Shown here piece after piece: positions 6,910 to 16,364 of a stretch of DNA of 39,436 nt (its first letter is position 1; every line of letters begins with the position of its first letter). The notes under the pieces were generated by a model, which ran no database searches, was not told the DNA's origin, and saw only the letters and a list, made by a program, of their open reading frames with translations. The stretch comes from Ilumatobacter nonamiensis YM16-303. Its GTDB lineage: Bacteria; Actinomycetota; Acidimicrobiia; Acidimicrobiales; Ilumatobacteraceae. The DNA is taken from the NCBI RefSeq assembly GCF_000350145.1, contig NZ_BAOL01000043.1:1-39436 (forward strand), read 5' to 3'. The position numbers were made by a program, and so were the translations under genes.

Positions 6910-8373
6910 TCAGTCGCACGCCGCGAGGAAGTCCGCGAACGACGACTCGATGTCATCGCGGAACGACTCCGGATCCGTGAACGCCGCTGGATCGACGAAG
7001 ATTCCGATGTCGAACTGGCCGTTCATGGAGAGCGCGGTGATGTTCGCTCCGGTCCCTGCCACCGGGCCCATCGGGATGGCGGCCATCACCTCGGAACCCG
7101 ACACGTAGATGGGGAACGGGGCGCCGCGCAGGTTCGACGTGGCGAAGTCGATGCGTGCTGCAGCCGAGCGTGCGGTCGAGGTGACGACCGATGTCGGCAG
7201 GAGATTGATGACACCGGACAACCCCGTCATCCCGCCCGTGCGCTGCGCCTCGTCCTTGGCGCTTTCGAGTGTCGCAATGACGGCGGCGACTCGTTCCGCC
7301 GGTTCCATCGGTCCTGCGGGCAGCCGGACGGGGACGGGGGTGAACGCGTTTCCGCCCGCCTTTCCGTCCTTCCGCGTGCTGAGCACGAAACTCGAGTTCA
7401 CGTGCGCGATGTGGATCCCGCGCTCGAGGTGATAGCGGTGGGCAGCCTCGGTCAGTCCGGCGAGGAACGCGTCGTTGATGGTGCCACCCGCGAGCTTGCC
7501 GATCTTCTTCAGATCGTCGACGCGCAGGCTGACCCACTCGAACCGTCGATGGCGTGACCGACCCGACAGCAGCGGCGACCCGGTCGGCGCCTCGCCCTCC
7601 TCGTCATTCGACGGGCGCAGCTGGGATGCTGCACCGCGGACGGTGTCGCGGACGTTCCCGACCGTCGTCCCGATGCGGCTGGGATCGGCGGGCCACATCG
7701 CGACCTCACCGAGCAGGCGTCGACTGATCCCGACCTGGCGTCGAGCGAGGTGCGTTGTCGAGGCGCGGATGTTGGACACGGCAGTGGTTGCCATGTCGCC
7801 ACCGGCTTCCTTGGCCGAGTGTGCAGCGGCTGCCTCGGCGATGATGCCTTCGAGGTCGACATCGGGAGGCGCCGGATCGTCCCGAGTGATCTGCTGGTAC
7901 AGCTCGGCGATGCGGAGCTGGCCGATGCCGTCGCTGATGGCATGGTGGATGATCACCCACAGCGCCGATCGGTTGCCTTCGAGTCCACCGATGACGACGA
8001 ATCGCCACAGCGGTCGCGTCCGGTCGAGCGGCTCGGAGTAGAGCTGCGCGGCGAGGTCGAGCAGTTGGCGAGTCGATCCGGGCGCCGGGAGCACGATCTC
8101 GCGCAGGTGCGCGTCGAGGTCGAACTCGGCGTCGGGCACCCACGCCGGGGTGGACATCCGGGCGAACCCCGGCACGACGCGCTGATACAACCGAGGCGTC
8201 TTCGCGACGCTGGCGCGCAACGTCGGGCGGAAGCGGTCCATGTCGAGCGGGCGGTCGAGAATGGTCAACGACGCGCCGCTGGGATTCAGCCACGGGTCCT
8301 TCTCGATGTTCCACATGAGCGCCTCGTGCTCGCTCATGCGAACCGACGTTTCGGCGGTGCGTTCTCTGGCCAT
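6910..8373 (-). CDS. Wax ester synthase / diacylglycerol acyltransferase (WS/DGAT)
   Basis: Protein of 487 aa, typical for the bacterial WS/DGAT family. The catalytic motif HHAISDG (HHxxxDG) is at 143-149, preceded by the conserved PLDRTRPLW (115-123). The C-terminal half contains the NDAFLAGLTEA block and the family end region. It transfers an acyl group from acyl-CoA to diacylglycerol or a fatty alcohol at the membrane surface, making triacylglycerol or wax esters for lipid bodies. GGAG is placed 6 nt before the ATG at 8373. It lies 29 bp downstream of the HAD-PlsC gene on the same strand. The same HAD-PlsC and WS/DGAT pairing is known in mycobacteria (Rv2483c-Rv2484c). Confidence 0.92.
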   Translation of the reverse strand: MARERTAETSVRMSEHEALMWNIEKDPWLNPSGASLTILDRPLDMDRFRPTLRASVAKTPRLYQRVVPGFARMSTPAWVPDAEFDLDAHLREIVLPAPGSTRQLLDLAAQLYSEPLDRTRPLWRFVVIGGLEGNRSALWVIIHHAISDGIGQLRIAELYQQITRDDPAPPDVDLEGIIAEAAAAHSAKEAGGDMATTAVSNIRASTTHLARRQVGISRRLLGEVAMWPADPSRIGTTVGNVRDTVRGAASQLRPSNDEEGEAPTGSPLLSGRSRHRRFEWVSLRVDDLKKIGKLAGGTINDAFLAGLTEAAHRYHLERGIHIAHVNSSFVLSTRKDGKAGGNAFTPVPVRLPAGPMEPAERVAAVIATLESAKDEAQRTGGMTGLSGVINLLPTSVVTSTARSAAARIDFATSNLRGAPFPIYVSGSEVMAAIPMGPVAGTGANITALSMNGQFDIGIFVDPAAFTDPESFRDDIESSFADFLAACD

Positions 8374-8402
8374 GGCGTCTCCGTGTCGTCGTTCGGCTGA
8401 TG

Positions 8403-9848
8403 TCAGGTGTCGGTGCCGGGGCGGCGCGTCGACTCGGCGTGTGGGTCTCCGCTGTACCCGGGCGGGAAGGTCCGCATGAGTTCCTCGGTGGTCGGCTCGC
8501 GATGTTCACGTGCCTCGGGAGGCAGCAGCGCGGAGATCGCGGTCATGATCCGCTTGGTGTCGGCGTTCGGGCTGCGGTACTTGAGCTCGACCGGCTCGCC
8601 GACCACGGCGGTCACGACCGGGCGTGTGAGCGGGTTGATGTTCGGGAGCCGCTGGCTGCGCGGCCAGACGTTCTCGGTTCCCCACAGTCCGACCGGGATG
8701 ACGGGAACACGCGTCTGCGCTGCGAGCTTCGCCGCGCCCCACCGACCCTGCAGTTCCGGTTCGAAGAAGGCGGGTCCGCGAGGGATCGTGCCCTCCGGCG
8801 CGATGATCACGACCTCGCCGCCCTCGAGCGCACGAGCCGCGGCGATCAACGGCTCGTCGGACCCCGAAGCACGTTCGACGCGGACGCCACCGAGACCCTG
8901 GAGGAGTCGTCCGACGACCGGGACGTCGAACACTTCCTTCTTCCCGAGCCCGCGAACGTTCCGTCCGGCCCGTGCGAGCAGCAGGCCCATCACCGTCGGA
9001 TCGAAGTACGAGCGGTGGTTGAACACGACGAGGGCAGGTCCCTCGGCGGGAATGTTGTCGTCGCCCTGGAACACGATGTCGGCGTACGGAGCGACGAGTT
9101 CGGGCCGCATCAGCGGACGCGTCCACTCCTGGATCTCGCGCCCGCCGACCTTGATGACACCTTCGCTCTTGTCGAGATGGCGGATCGGCCATCCCTTGAT
9201 GCTGGCGAGCGCGGAGAGCCGGGCATCCGGATTGACCGCCACGGGCTTGCCGACGAGATCGAGGAGTGCAGCGTCGAAGTAGCTGTCGCTGTAGGCCGAG
9301 CTGCGGTCGAGGCGGACGTCGTGCTCCTCCGCCCACTCCTCGACAGCGTGCGCCTTGTCGGGGCCCCAGACGAAGACGCCGTCGATCTCACCGGTGTAGC
9401 TGTCGTCGTCGTGCTTCCACGCGGTGCCGACCACGCCGTCGAACTCCAGTCGGCGGGCGAGTGGCTCGGTGAACGCCAGGGGCGACGTGGACGCGAGCAC
9501 GAGCAGGTCACCCGCCTGGCGGTGTTCCTCGATGAGCAACTTCGCGAACGGAAGCAACTGCTCGGCGATCTCCTCGGCCGCATCTTCCGCGGCGGACTCG
9601 ACATCGGCGACCGACCAGCCCGCCGCGGCACGCACGGCGAGTTTCGCGGGTTGCATGAGGATCCGCGACTCACCCACCGTGTCGAAGATGGTCTTGAGTG
9701 CCCTGCTCGCGAGCCCGACGACCGAATCGACCGCGGGATTCGACGTGCCCGACGAGATGCCGGCATCGGTCAGATGACGCATGAAGATCGGCGTCGTCGA
9801 CGCGGCGATCAGTGTCCGGTCGAGATCGAAGATTGCTGCAGTTGTCAT
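8403..9848 (-). CDS. Bifunctional HAD-IB hydrolase / 1-acylglycerol-3-phosphate acyltransferase
   Basis: Fusion of 481 aa. The N-terminal HAD-IB phosphatase (about 1-220, SerB-like) has motif I FDLDRTL with D8 and D10, motif II LASTSPL, and SDSYFDAALL as the metal-binding motif. The PlsC acyltransferase (about 255-450) has NHRSYFD (H278-x4-D283), GKKEVFDVPVVGRLL and APEGTIPRG. The acyltransferase makes phosphatidate from lysophosphatidate. The HAD domain may act on a phosphorylated lipid or on phosphoserine; the family is named after the mycobacterial PlsC fusion and its HAD substrate is unsettled. ATG at 9848 gives the canonical HAD N-terminus and has GGGGAA upstream; 46 codons of upstream frame are rejected. 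Divergent from the acyl-CoA ligase. Confidence 0.9.
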   Translation of the reverse strand: MTTAAIFDLDRTLIAASTTPIFMRHLTDAGISSGTSNPAVDSVVGLASRALKTIFDTVGESRILMQPAKLAVRAAAGWSVADVESAAEDAAEEIAEQLLPFAKLLIEEHRQAGDLLVLASTSPLAFTEPLARRLEFDGVVGTAWKHDDDSYTGEIDGVFVWGPDKAHAVEEWAEEHDVRLDRSSAYSDSYFDAALLDLVGKPVAVNPDARLSALASIKGWPIRHLDKSEGVIKVGGREIQEWTRPLMRPELVAPYADIVFQGDDNIPAEGPALVVFNHRSYFDPTVMGLLLARAGRNVRGLGKKEVFDVPVVGRLLQGLGGVRVERASGSDEPLIAAARALEGGEVVIIAPEGTIPRGPAFFEPELQGRWGAAKLAAQTRVPVIPVGLWGTENVWPRSQRLPNINPLTRPVVTAVVGEPVELKYRSPNADTKRIMTAISALLPPEAREHREPTTEELMRTFPPGYSGDPHAESTRRPGTDT

Positions 9849-9916
9849 GAGTTCCCCTTGGTCGACCCGCATGCGGATCGTAGTCGTGGCCATCGGTGAG
9901 GCTGCACCGGCCGTGA

Positions 9917-9949
9917 CATACTGGGGTGAACGGGTCGAGGGGCGACCCG
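9917..9949 (+). promoter_or_regulatory. -10 element and 7-5-7 inverted repeat upstream of the acyl-CoA ligase
   Basis: A -10-like CATACT at 9917-9922 is followed at 9931-9949 by CGGGTCG, five bases, then CGACCCG, a perfect 7-bp inverted repeat. It lies between the likely transcription start and GGGGGAACG before the ATG at 9964. It could be an operator or an RNA hairpin in the leader. The size suits a TetR/FadR-type fatty-acid regulator; that is an inference. Confidence 0.45.
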
Positions 9950-9963
9950 ATGATGGGGGAACG

Positions 9964-11424
9964 ATGAATCTTGCAGACGTGATCAACGGACACGACGCCG
10001 ACCAGGTCGCGTTGATCGCCGGTGACGACGTGGTGACCTACGGAGTGCTCCGGGGACGCGTCGCTGCGATGCAGGCGGACCTGAACGGCCGAGGCGTCGG
10101 CGTCGACACCACCGTCGCGCTGGTCACCGGGAACGATGCCGCATTCGTCGTGGCGAGCCTCGCGGTGCTCGGCCTGGGCGGAGTGGTGATGCCGCTGAAT
10201 CCCGGGAGCCCGACCAGCGAACTGGCCCGGAAGTTGAACGTCGCCGAACCGTTGCTCGCGCTGGTGGGTCATGCCGGCCGATTGCATCTGGGCGATCCAG
10301 CGGTCGGCACGCCGACGGTCGACCTCATCGAGATGGACAGCAACGCAGCGTCCGCCCAAGCGGCTGCCGACGGACCGACCGATGTGCTGATCGTCGACCG
10401 CGATCCGGACGCCCCGGCGTTCTACATGGCGACGAGTGGGGTGTCGGGAGCAGCGAAGGTCGCCGTGCTGAGTCATCACAACCTCGCGTGGGTGCACGAG
10501 GCGTTGGGCCAGGTCGATCCTCCGTTGACGGCGGACGACGTCGTGCTCGGCTCGCTGCCGTTCACGCACATCTTCGGGCTGAACGTCGTCCTGCTCGCCA
10601 CGCTCAACGCGGGCGGGACCATCGTGATGCAGGAGCGTTTCGATGCAGACGAGAGCCTGCGTCTCGTTCAACGCCGCGGCGTCACCACATTGACGGGCGC
10701 GCCGCCGATGTGGAAACGCTGGCTCGAGGCCGATGTTCCCGACGATTCGCTGGCGTCGGTCAACTGGGCCGCGTCCGGAGCGGCCTCGCTCCCGCTCGAA
10801 CTCTTCGAAGCGGTCCGGGAGCGTTTCGGCATCGAGGTCGTACAGGGCTATGGGCTGACCGAAACGTCGCCGATCGTCACGCTGGGCCGCGGCGCGCCGG
10901 TGCGTCCGACCTCCGTCGGCAAGGTGCTCCCCGGCGTCGAGGTCGCGCTGGTCGACGAATCCGGAACCCCGGTCGACTTCGGTGACGAAGGCGAGATCGT
11001 GGTCCGCAGCCCGGGTGTGTTCAGCGGCTATCTCGACGACCAGGACACGACCGAAGCGGTGCTGTCCGACGACGGCTGGCTGTGGACCGGTGACGTCGGG
11101 ATCTTCGACGAGGACGGCTATCTGTACCTGGTCGACCGGATCAAGGACATCGTCATCGTCTCGGGCTTCAACGTGTATCCGGCCGAGGTCGAGAACGTGC
11201 TGATCCAGCACCCCGACGTGAGCGGAGTGATCGTGACCGGCACGGCCGACGAAACGACCGGCGAGACGGTCGTCGCGCACGTGGCGGGCACCGCCACGCA
11301 GCAACAGTTGGAGGCGCTCGCCGCCGAGCACCTGAGTCGTTACAAACGGCCGACGCAGTACCTCTTCCTCGACGAACTGCCGATCGCTGCGAACGGAAAG
11401 CCGATCCGACGGGCGCTGCGCTGA
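9964..11424 (+). CDS. AMP-binding acyl-CoA synthetase (fatty acid-CoA ligase)
   Basis: Adenylate-forming enzyme of 486 aa. Motifs in order: FYMATSGVSGAAKVAVLSH (P-loop, diverged from YTSGTTGxPKG), GYGLTETSP (A5), LWTGDVG (A7), DRIKDIVIVSGFNVYPAEVE (A8 hinge) and NGKPIRRALR with the A10 catalytic lysine. It activates a carboxylic acid, most likely a fatty acid, to acyl-CoA in the cytosol, which would feed the acyltransferases beside it. The P-loop variation (MATSGVSGAAK) is unusual but keeps Ser, Gly and Lys. ATG at 9964 has GGGGGAACG directly upstream. The stop codon overlaps the next ATG by one base (TGATG), so plsC is translationally coupled. Confidence 0.88.
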   Translation: MNLADVINGHDADQVALIAGDDVVTYGVLRGRVAAMQADLNGRGVGVDTTVALVTGNDAAFVVASLAVLGLGGVVMPLNPGSPTSELARKLNVAEPLLALVGHAGRLHLGDPAVGTPTVDLIEMDSNAASAQAAADGPTDVLIVDRDPDAPAFYMATSGVSGAAKVAVLSHHNLAWVHEALGQVDPPLTADDVVLGSLPFTHIFGLNVVLLATLNAGGTIVMQERFDADESLRLVQRRGVTTLTGAPPMWKRWLEADVPDDSLASVNWAASGAASLPLELFEAVRERFGIEVVQGYGLTETSPIVTLGRGAPVRPTSVGKVLPGVEVALVDESGTPVDFGDEGEIVVRSPGVFSGYLDDQDTTEAVLSDDGWLWTGDVGIFDEDGYLYLVDRIKDIVIVSGFNVYPAEVENVLIQHPDVSGVIVTGTADETTGETVVAHVAGTATQQQLEALAAEHLSRYKRPTQYLFLDELPIAANGKPIRRALR

Positions 11425-12338
11425 TGGGTGGTTCGGCATCGTTCTCCTTCGAGTTGGCGCCTGAACTCCCGGGCGCCGACCGCTTCAGCAAGTACCTGAC
11501 GGCCGCCTTCCGCACGATGGCGACGAAGCTGTGGGACTTCACGGTCGAAGGGCGCGAGAACATTCCGCTCGAGGGACCCGGAATCATCACCCCGAATCAC
11601 CTCTCGTTCTGTGACTCCGTGTTCGTGCCATCCGCGCTCCCGCGCCGGGTGTGGGCGATCGGCAAGGGCGAGTACATGGACAGCTGGAAGACGAAGCACA
11701 TCTTTCCCGCGATGGGAATGATCCCCGTGGACCGCACGGGTGGCGACGCGGCGAAGGCGGCGCTCGACACCGCGGCCAAGGTGCTCGACCAGGGGCATCT
11801 GTTCATGATCTACCCGGAGGGGACCCGCTCGCGTAGCGGCGATCTGCACAAGGGACGCACGGGAGCGGCGCGACTCGCGATCCGATGCAATGCTCCGATC
11901 ATCCCGACCGGCCACGTCGGCACGGTCGAGGTCCAGCCGCCGGACAGCGTCGTCATGAAGCCGCGCAAGGCGGTGACCGTCCGGTTCGGAGCGCCGATGT
12001 GGGCGCACGAGTTCGGCGACCCGGAGGATCCGCGCACACTGCGTCGGTTCACCGACGCCGTGATGTTCGAGATCGCCGAGCTGTCCGGACAGAAATACGT
12101 CGACACCTACGCCGGGAAGAAGACGGAGACCCCGGATGAGCCCACGCCCGCACCGGAGCAGACTTCCGTCACCCCACGTCGGCCGAGCGTCGTCGGTGCC
12201 CATGGCGGAGTCGGGACGCGACCCACGCGGCCCTCGATGCGCGCCAGCGCATCGTCGGACGATGACGAGACGACCGTCGGCGTGCCACGCGGGCGCAAGG
12301 TGCCCGCAACCGCCGGAAACGCGGCCTCCGACAGCTGA
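11424..12338 (+). CDS. 1-acyl-sn-glycerol-3-phosphate acyltransferase (PlsC family)
   Basis: Protein of 304 aa. Acyltransferase motif I NHLSFCD (H-x4-D), motif II region GKGEYMDSWKTKHIFPAMGMIPVDR, motif III YPEGTRSRSGDLHKGRTG and motif IV APIIPTGHVG are all present. It acylates lysophosphatidate to phosphatidate at the inner face of the membrane. About 70 C-terminal residues after KYVDTYAGKKTET are Pro/Ser/Thr/Arg-rich and probably disordered, beyond the normal family end. Its ATG overlaps the stop of the acyl-CoA ligase, so activated acyl-CoA and its acceptor enzyme are made together. With the HAD-PlsC and WS/DGAT genes this gives activation, two acylations and a final DAG acylation in one locus. 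Confidence 0.9.
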   Translation: MGGSASFSFELAPELPGADRFSKYLTAAFRTMATKLWDFTVEGRENIPLEGPGIITPNHLSFCDSVFVPSALPRRVWAIGKGEYMDSWKTKHIFPAMGMIPVDRTGGDAAKAALDTAAKVLDQGHLFMIYPEGTRSRSGDLHKGRTGAARLAIRCNAPIIPTGHVGTVEVQPPDSVVMKPRKAVTVRFGAPMWAHEFGDPEDPRTLRRFTDAVMFEIAELSGQKYVDTYAGKKTETPDEPTPAPEQTSVTPRRPSVVGAHGGVGTRPTRPSMRASASSDDDETTVGVPRGRKVPATAGNAASDS

Positions 12339-12345
12339 CCGTTCG

Positions 12346-12367
12346 CGACCTCGTCACGAAGAGGTCG
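12346..12367 (+). terminator. Hairpin between plsC and the membrane protein gene
   Basis: CGACCTC (12346-12352) and GAGGTCG (12361-12367) form a 7-bp stem with an 8-nt loop, 7 nt after the plsC stop and 20 nt before the next ATG. No T-run follows. It could end the ligase-plsC message or be an operator for the next gene. Confidence 0.4.
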
Positions 12368-12386
12368 TCTGCTTCAATGGCGTCCG

Positions 12387-13283
12387 ATGACCGATGACGA
12401 CCTGATCACGGGAGCAGCGGCGCCCTCGGCGGAGCGGATCATTCGCTCGCCGATCGCGCTCGACGCGGTGTGGGTCGCGTGCGTCTCCGCATTGTTGATC
12501 GTCTCGTCGGTGTTGCCACTCGTCGATCTCGAGGAGGTGTATCTGCGGACCGCCGACGCACCGTTGCGGGTGTACACCGTGTGGCTTCCCGTCGTGGCGG
12601 TGGTAACGGCGGTGCTCGGCGTCGTTCGGCGCTCGTCGGTGCTCGGCGCTGTGGCCACGGGACTGCTGGTCCCATCGGTGGCGCTCGCCGGTTCGGTCGC
12701 CGCTGCGCTGTTCTTCGATGCGGCTTCGCCGTTCACGGACGTCGGTGTGCCGGTCACACTGGCCGCAGCGGCGATCGGGCTGATCATGCTCCTGCGATGG
12801 TTCGTGTACCAACCGACTCCGATCGTCGGTGTCGATCTCCGACCCAACCGTGTGTCGGCGGTCGTGCTCGTGGCCCTCGGCGTCGCTCTCGCGGCGAACG
12901 TGGCCGTGAGCGCGGTCAGCGATGACGATCCGTGGTCGCTGCCGTTCGCGATGTCCACGGCACTGATGATGCTGACCGCGGCGGTCGTCGTCGCTGCTGG
13001 ATTCGTTCGATCGGACGAGGCGAATGTGCTCGCGGCGACCGCCTGCGCGGCACAGTTGCTGGCGGTGATCGTGGTGCGCGTCGTCGAGCCATCCGACAGC
13101 GGCGTCGGGCTGGCCGAGTCGGCGACCACGTTGCGCACGGGAGCCGTCGGCCTGGTCCTGCTGGCTGCGGCGGCGGGGGTGGCGATCTTCGGCGCCGCAG
13201 TGTCGCGGCTCGATCCGGCCGTCGCCGACGGACCGGACGCGACCGACGACGCGGCCTGGCGATGGTCGGCCGACGACGCCTGA
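12387..13283 (+). CDS. Polytopic membrane protein of unknown function
   Basis: Protein of 298 aa, not recognised. Roughly eight hydrophobic segments can be seen, for example VWVACVSALLIVSSVLPLV, VVAVVTAVLGVV, LAAAAIGLIMLL, VVLVALGVALAANVAVSAV, ALMMLTAAVVVAAGFV, ACAAQLLAVIVVRVV and GLVLLAAAAGVAIFGAAV. Ala and Val dominate, there are no conserved charged residues inside the helices that would suggest a transporter, and there is a short acidic tail. The N-terminus MTDDDLITGAAAPSAERI is cytoplasmic by the positive-inside pattern. It converges on leuS with only 6 bp between the stop codons. No functional assignment is made. Confidence 0.75.
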   Translation: MTDDDLITGAAAPSAERIIRSPIALDAVWVACVSALLIVSSVLPLVDLEEVYLRTADAPLRVYTVWLPVVAVVTAVLGVVRRSSVLGAVATGLLVPSVALAGSVAAALFFDAASPFTDVGVPVTLAAAAIGLIMLLRWFVYQPTPIVGVDLRPNRVSAVVLVALGVALAANVAVSAVSDDDPWSLPFAMSTALMMLTAAVVVAAGFVRSDEANVLAATACAAQLLAVIVVRVVEPSDSGVGLAESATTLRTGAVGLVLLAAAAGVAIFGAAVSRLDPAVADGPDATDDAAWRWSADDA

Positions 13284-13289
13284 GCCGGC

Positions 13290-16199
13290 CTAGACGACGA
13301 CGTTGACCATGCGCCCGGGGACCACGATGACCTTCTTCGGCGTGCCGCCATCGAGCGCCGCGACGATCTTCTCGTCGGCGAGCGCGCCGGCCTCGAGATC
13401 GTCCTCGCTCGCGTCAGCGGCGACGGTCATCCGGCTGCGGACCTTGCCGTTGACTTGGATCGGCACCTCGATCGTGTCGTCGACGAGGAGGTCGGGATCG
13501 GCGACGGGGAACTCGACGTAGGTGATCGAGCCGTCGGTGTCGACGGAGCGACCGAGTTTCGCCCAGAGTTCCTCGGCGACGTGCGGCACGAGCGGGGCGA
13601 GCATCAGCACCATCGGCTCGGCGACCTCCCGCGGCATCGCGTCGAGCTTCGTCACGTGGTTGTTCAACTCGATCAGCTTCGCGATCGCCGTGTTGAAGCG
13701 CAGCGCCTCCATCTCGGTCCGGACGACGTCGATCGTCTTGTGCAGCAGTCGACGAGTCTCGTCATCGGCGGGTTCGTCGACGACCGTGCAGTCGCCGGTG
13801 GTCTCGTCGACCATGTTCCGCCAGAGGCGTTGCAGGAACCGGTACTGGCCCACCACGTCCCGGGTCGACCAAGGTCGCGATGCGTCGAGCGGACCCATCG
13901 CCATCTCGTAGAGCCGGAGCGTGTCCGCGCCGTACTGCTCGTACATCTCGTCGGGCGAGACGGCGTTCTTCAGGCTCTTGCCCATCTTTCCCCACTCGCG
14001 GGTAACGGGCTGTTCGTGGAAGGAGAACTGGGGTTCACCGTCGATCTCGGCTTCTTCCACGACCTCACTCGCCTCGACGTAGATCTCGCGCTCGTCCTTG
14101 AACGCGGCGGCCTGGATGTAGCCCTGGTTGTACAGGCGTGCATACGGCTCGATCGAGCTCACGTGGCCGAGGTCGTACAACACCTTGTGCCAGAAGCGCG
14201 CATAGAGGAGGTGCAGCACGGCGTGCTCGACACCGCCGACGTAGAGATCGATCCCGCCCGGATGGTCGGGGCGGATGTCGGTGCGCGGACCCATCCAGTA
14301 GCGCTCGTTCTCCGGATCGACGAAACGCTCCTCGAGCGTCGGATCGATGTAGCGGAACTGGTACCAACACGACCCCGCCCACTGCGGCATCACGTTCGTG
14401 TCGCGCCGATAGGACCGGACGCCGCGCCCGTCGCCCAGGTCGAGTTCGACGTTCACCCAGTCCTCGAGCCGGTCGAGCGGGCTCTCCGGATTCGAGAACT
14501 CGTCGTCGGCGTCGAAGGTCCGCGGCGAGAACTGATCCGTCTCGGGAAGCTCGATCGGCAGCAGTTCGTCGGGAACCGTGTGTGGCCGGCCGTCCTCGTC
14601 GTAGACGATCGGGAACGGTTCGCCCCAGTAGCGCTGGCGGCTGAACAGCCAGTCGCGCAGCTTGTAGTTGATCGTCGCCTCGCCAGCGTCGTGGGCTTCG
14701 AGCCAGGCGTTGGTCATCGCGATGCCCTCGGCCGTGTTGTCGATGCCGTTCAGGTCGAGCGGCTCGGTGCCGGCAGGAGTTCCCGCCGACTGCACGTAGG
14801 CCGCGTCGCCGACGTAGGCCGTGGGCCAGTTCGTCGTGTCGAGGCCCGGCTCGATGCCGTGGTCGGCGAACCACTCGGCGGGCGGCTGCTGGATCGCGGG
14901 GATCGGGAGACCGAACTTGCGGGCGAATTCGAAGTCACGCTCGTCGCCGCACGGGACCGCCATGATCGCTCCCGTGCCGTAGCCCATCAGCACGTAGTCG
15001 GCGATCCAGATGGGGAGTTGCTCACCGTTGATCGGGTTCGTGGCGTACGCGCCGGTGAACACGCCGGTCTTCTCGCGGGTGTCGTCCTGGAGCTCGAAGT
15101 CCTTCTTGCCGACCGCTTGCTCGCGGTAGGCCGCGATCTCGTCACGCTTCGATTCGTCCGCCAGTTCATCGACGTACGGGTGCTCGGGGGAGAGCACCAT
15201 GAACGAGGCGCCGAACAAGGTGTCAGGGCGGGTGGTGAACACCGTGATCGGGCCGGCAGCGGACGCGAAGTGGACTTTCGCACCGTGGCTGCGGCCGATC
15301 CAGTTGCGCTGCATCGACTTGATCGCGTCGGTCCAGTCGAGGGTGTCCAGGTCGTCGATCAGCCGGTCGGCGTACGCGGTGATCCGCATCATCCACTGGC
15401 GCATGTTGCGCTTGAACACCGGGAAGTTGCCGCGGTCGGAGCGTCCGTCGGCGGTGACTTCTTCGTTCGCGACGACGGTGCCGAGACCCGGGCACCAGTT
15501 GACCGGAGCCTCCGACACATACGCGAGTCGGTGATCGTCGATCACTTCGTCGCGCTCGGACGGGGACAGGTCGGCCCAGTCATGGCCGTCGTGGGTGGTG
15601 CGTGCTCCCGAGTCGAACTCGGCGATCAGTTCGTCGATCGGCCGTGCCTTCTCGGCGTCGGTGTCGTACCAGGCGTTGAAGATCTGGCTGAAGATCCACT
15701 GGGTCCAGCGGTAGTAGTCGGGGTCGATGGTGGAGATCGAGCGGCGGGTGTCGTGGCTGAGACCGAGGCGCCGGAGTTGGCGACGCATCGTGGCGATGTT
15801 GGCGTCGGTGGTGACCGCCGGGTGGGTGCCGGTCTGGACGGCGTACTGCTCGGCCGGGAGCCCGAACGCATCGAAGCCCATCGTGTAGAGCACGTTGTGT
15901 CCGGTCATCCGCTTGTAGCGGGAGAACACGTCGGTGCCGATGTAGCCGAGCGGATGGCCGACGTGCAGGCCGACGCCGGACGGGTACGGGAACATGTCCT
16001 GGACGAACAACTTCTCGCCACGCTCGGCGACGAGCTCGGCGTCGCCGAGCGGGCCGACCGGGTTGGGGGTCTCGAAGACGCCGGCGGCATCCCAGCGGTC
16101 CTGCCAGCCGACTTCGATCTCCTGGGCGAGTTCCGAGGTGTACCGGTAAGCAGGCGTGTCCGCCGTCGGGCTGCTGGTCGTGCTGTTCTCGTCACTCAT
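13290..16199 (-). CDS. leuS: Leucyl-tRNA synthetase
   Basis: Class I aminoacyl-tRNA synthetase of 969 aa that charges tRNA-Leu with leucine. The HIGH motif is HVGH (79-82) in the context [18 protein letters not shown]. The CP1 editing domain has the threonine-rich TTRPDTLFG and [17 protein letters not shown] with its conserved aspartate. The KMSKS loop is KMGKS (about 738-742), followed by [10 protein letters not shown]. The anticodon-binding domain and C-terminal VNGKVRSRM block complete it. KMGKS instead of KMSKS is an actinobacterial-type variant as far as I know. ATG at 16199 is used; the 315 codons of open frame upstream are a shadow of the divergent gene. No T-box or leader peptide is visible upstream. 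Confidence 0.97.
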   Translation of the reverse strand: MSDENSTTSSPTADTPAYRYTSELAQEIEVGWQDRWDAAGVFETPNPVGPLGDAELVAERGEKLFVQDMFPYPSGVGLHVGHPLGYIGTDVFSRYKRMTGHNVLYTMGFDAFGLPAEQYAVQTGTHPAVTTDANIATMRRQLRRLGLSHDTRRSISTIDPDYYRWTQWIFSQIFNAWYDTDAEKARPIDELIAEFDSGARTTHDGHDWADLSPSERDEVIDDHRLAYVSEAPVNWCPGLGTVVANEEVTADGRSDRGNFPVFKRNMRQWMMRITAYADRLIDDLDTLDWTDAIKSMQRNWIGRSHGAKVHFASAAGPITVFTTRPDTLFGASFMVLSPEHPYVDELADESKRDEIAAYREQAVGKKDFELQDDTREKTGVFTGAYATNPINGEQLPIWIADYVLMGYGTGAIMAVPCGDERDFEFARKFGLPIPAIQQPPAEWFADHGIEPGLDTTNWPTAYVGDAAYVQSAGTPAGTEPLDLNGIDNTAEGIAMTNAWLEAHDAGEATINYKLRDWLFSRQRYWGEPFPIVYDEDGRPHTVPDELLPIELPETDQFSPRTFDADDEFSNPESPLDRLEDWVNVELDLGDGRGVRSYRRDTNVMPQWAGSCWYQFRYIDPTLEERFVDPENERYWMGPRTDIRPDHPGGIDLYVGGVEHAVLHLLYARFWHKVLYDLGHVSSIEPYARLYNQGYIQAAAFKDEREIYVEASEVVEEAEIDGEPQFSFHEQPVTREWGKMGKSLKNAVSPDEMYEQYGADTLRLYEMAMGPLDASRPWSTRDVVGQYRFLQRLWRNMVDETTGDCTVVDEPADDETRRLLHKTIDVVRTEMEALRFNTAIAKLIELNNHVTKLDAMPREVAEPMVLMLAPLVPHVAEELWAKLGRSVDTDGSITYVEFPVADPDLLVDDTIEVPIQVNGKVRSRMTVAADASEDDLEAGALADEKIVAALDGGTPKKVIVVPGRMVNVVV

Positions 16200-16242
16200 A
16201 CCGGCCCGCAATCCTACGGACGCCCACCCCCACCCTTCGAAA

Positions 16243-16274
16243 ATGTTCGGTGGTGCCCAGTCACCGATGGACAT
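16243..16274. repeat. Degenerate palindrome copy between leuS and the esterase gene
   Basis: ATGTTCGGTGGTG (16243-16255), six bases, then CACCGATGGACAT (16262-16274). Ends and loop-proximal bases match the 13-5-13 family, but four of 13 pairs are broken and the loop is one base longer. Unlike the other copies it lies between divergent gene starts, not after a stop. Confidence 0.6.
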
Positions 16275-16352
16275 TTCGTCGTGGCGCTCATCCCGTGACC
16301 CGACACTCGATGGGGCGACGCGGTCGAGCGCAGTTGGAATGACGGCTCTGGT

Positions 16353-16358
16353 TATGGT
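16353..16358 (+). promoter_or_regulatory. -10 element of a leaderless promoter
   Basis: TATGGT ends 6 nt before the ATG at 16365, the TAnnnT-N6-ATG layout of leaderless messages. No convincing -35 is seen. Confidence 0.5.
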
Positions 16359-16364
16359 CGGCGG

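Noticed and set aside
13455-16298. A 947-codon open frame on the plus strand opposite leuS
   Set aside because: It is the antisense shadow of a high-GC gene. The leuS frame has every synthetase motif, while the shadow has no recognisable domain and a low-complexity composition.
16200-16364. Possible T-box or leucine leader peptide upstream of leuS
   Set aside because: No specifier stem, no conserved T-box sequence and no Leu-rich short ORF are visible; the gap holds only a degenerate palindrome and promoter-like bases.
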